A stretch of 8,203 nucleotides of DNA from Victivallis vadensis (GTDB taxonomy: Bacteria > Verrucomicrobiota > Lentisphaeria > Victivallales > GWF2-50-93). The notes under the pieces are model-generated. The model did no database searches. It had not been told where the DNA came from and saw only the letters and a list, made by a program, of their open reading frames with translations. Both the position numbers and the translations under genes were made by a program. Shown here in pieces: positions 8,105-8,203 of this stretch (its first letter is position 1; each line of letters opens with the position of its first letter). The stretch lies in assembly GCA_020718525.1 (NCBI GenBank), contig DYRX01000197.1, positions 1-8,203 on the forward strand. Direction: 5' to 3'.

Positions 8105-8203
8105 GGAGCTAAAAGAACGATATGCCAGTAATGGGGCGTATCAAAATTGCTAGTGTCCTGTCCCTTAAATACTAATCGTAATACACTTGAATAATTTAAC
8201 CGG
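8105..8203. other. AT-richer non-coding tail
   Basis: No gene is supported here. The base composition turns AT-richer than in the genes. It holds the weak hairpin, a 'CTAGTGTCCTGTCCC' string (8150-8164) resembling an insertion-sequence end, and a 6-base inverted repeat TTAAAT/ATTTAA (8165-8170 and 8194-8199). The likely reading is an intergenic region entering a repeat or the next transcription unit. Confidence 0.5.
8119..8142 (+). terminator. Weak hairpin after the last gene, possible terminator
   Basis: GATATGCC and GGCGTATC can pair over 8 bp (one G-T pair) around an 8-base loop, 14 bases after the stop codon at 8104. There is no clear T-run after it (CAAAATT follows the stem's last bases), so a standard intrinsic terminator is not supported. 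It could be a 3'-end stabilising hairpin or chance. Confidence 0.25.

Noticed and set aside
8122..8175. Short frame MPVMGRIKIASVLSLKY after the last gene
   Set aside because: It has only 17 codons, its GAGGAG lies 13 bases upstream, and it has no known match; too little to call a gene.
8147..8175. TTGCTA and TACTAA with a 17-base spacer as a promoter
   Set aside because: The -35-like part matches 4 of 6 bases but the -10-like part only 3 of 6, and no downstream gene is visible in the window.

Overview
The window is a single-direction bacterial gene cluster. Four large plus-strand genes fill almost all of it, and only the last 99 bases are non-coding. Base composition is balanced to slightly GC-rich. 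Shine-Dalgarno sites are visible and genes overlap at start/stop codons, as in a bacterial operon. The protein types are a pectate-lyase-superfamily beta-helix protein with two copies of the domain, a secreted sialate O-acetylesterase-type SGNH esterase, an alpha-galactosidase-like TIM-barrel protein, and a large GATase-like/PHP-like/beta-sandwich protein. This mix resembles glycan-degradation clusters of the PVC group (Lentisphaerota/Victivallales, Kiritimatiellota or Planctomycetota). That assignment is inference from gene style; there is no marker gene in the window.

Layout. Bases 1-2775 hold the 3' part of a large gene whose frame is open to the left edge, so the true start lies outside the window. 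Its product has a class-I glutamine-amidotransferase-like fold remnant, then a PHP/CehA-like region whose metal ligands appear to be lost, then long beta-rich regions. Its stop overlaps the start of the second gene by one base (TAATG). That gene (2775-4904) encodes a 709-residue clan-GH-D-like glycoside hydrolase with no signal peptide. After a 24-base gap carrying a strong AAGGAGG site, the third gene (4929-5765) encodes a secreted 278-residue SASA-type carbohydrate esterase with its catalytic blocks intact. The fourth gene (5762-8104) overlaps it by ATGA and encodes a secreted 780-residue protein with two tandem Pectate_lyase_3-type beta-helix domains. The tail (8105-8203) is AT-richer, with a weak hairpin and a possible mobile-element end.

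Working together. The spacing implies one transcript with translational coupling. The most economical reading is a small catabolic set for a decorated plant or algal polysaccharide. The esterase would remove acetyl groups, the beta-helix protein would bind or cut the acidic or branched backbone, and the GH-D-like protein would release terminal sugars. The large first protein has an unknown, possibly non-catalytic, role. No transporter, regulator or promoter is visible, and the substrate cannot be read from the sequence.
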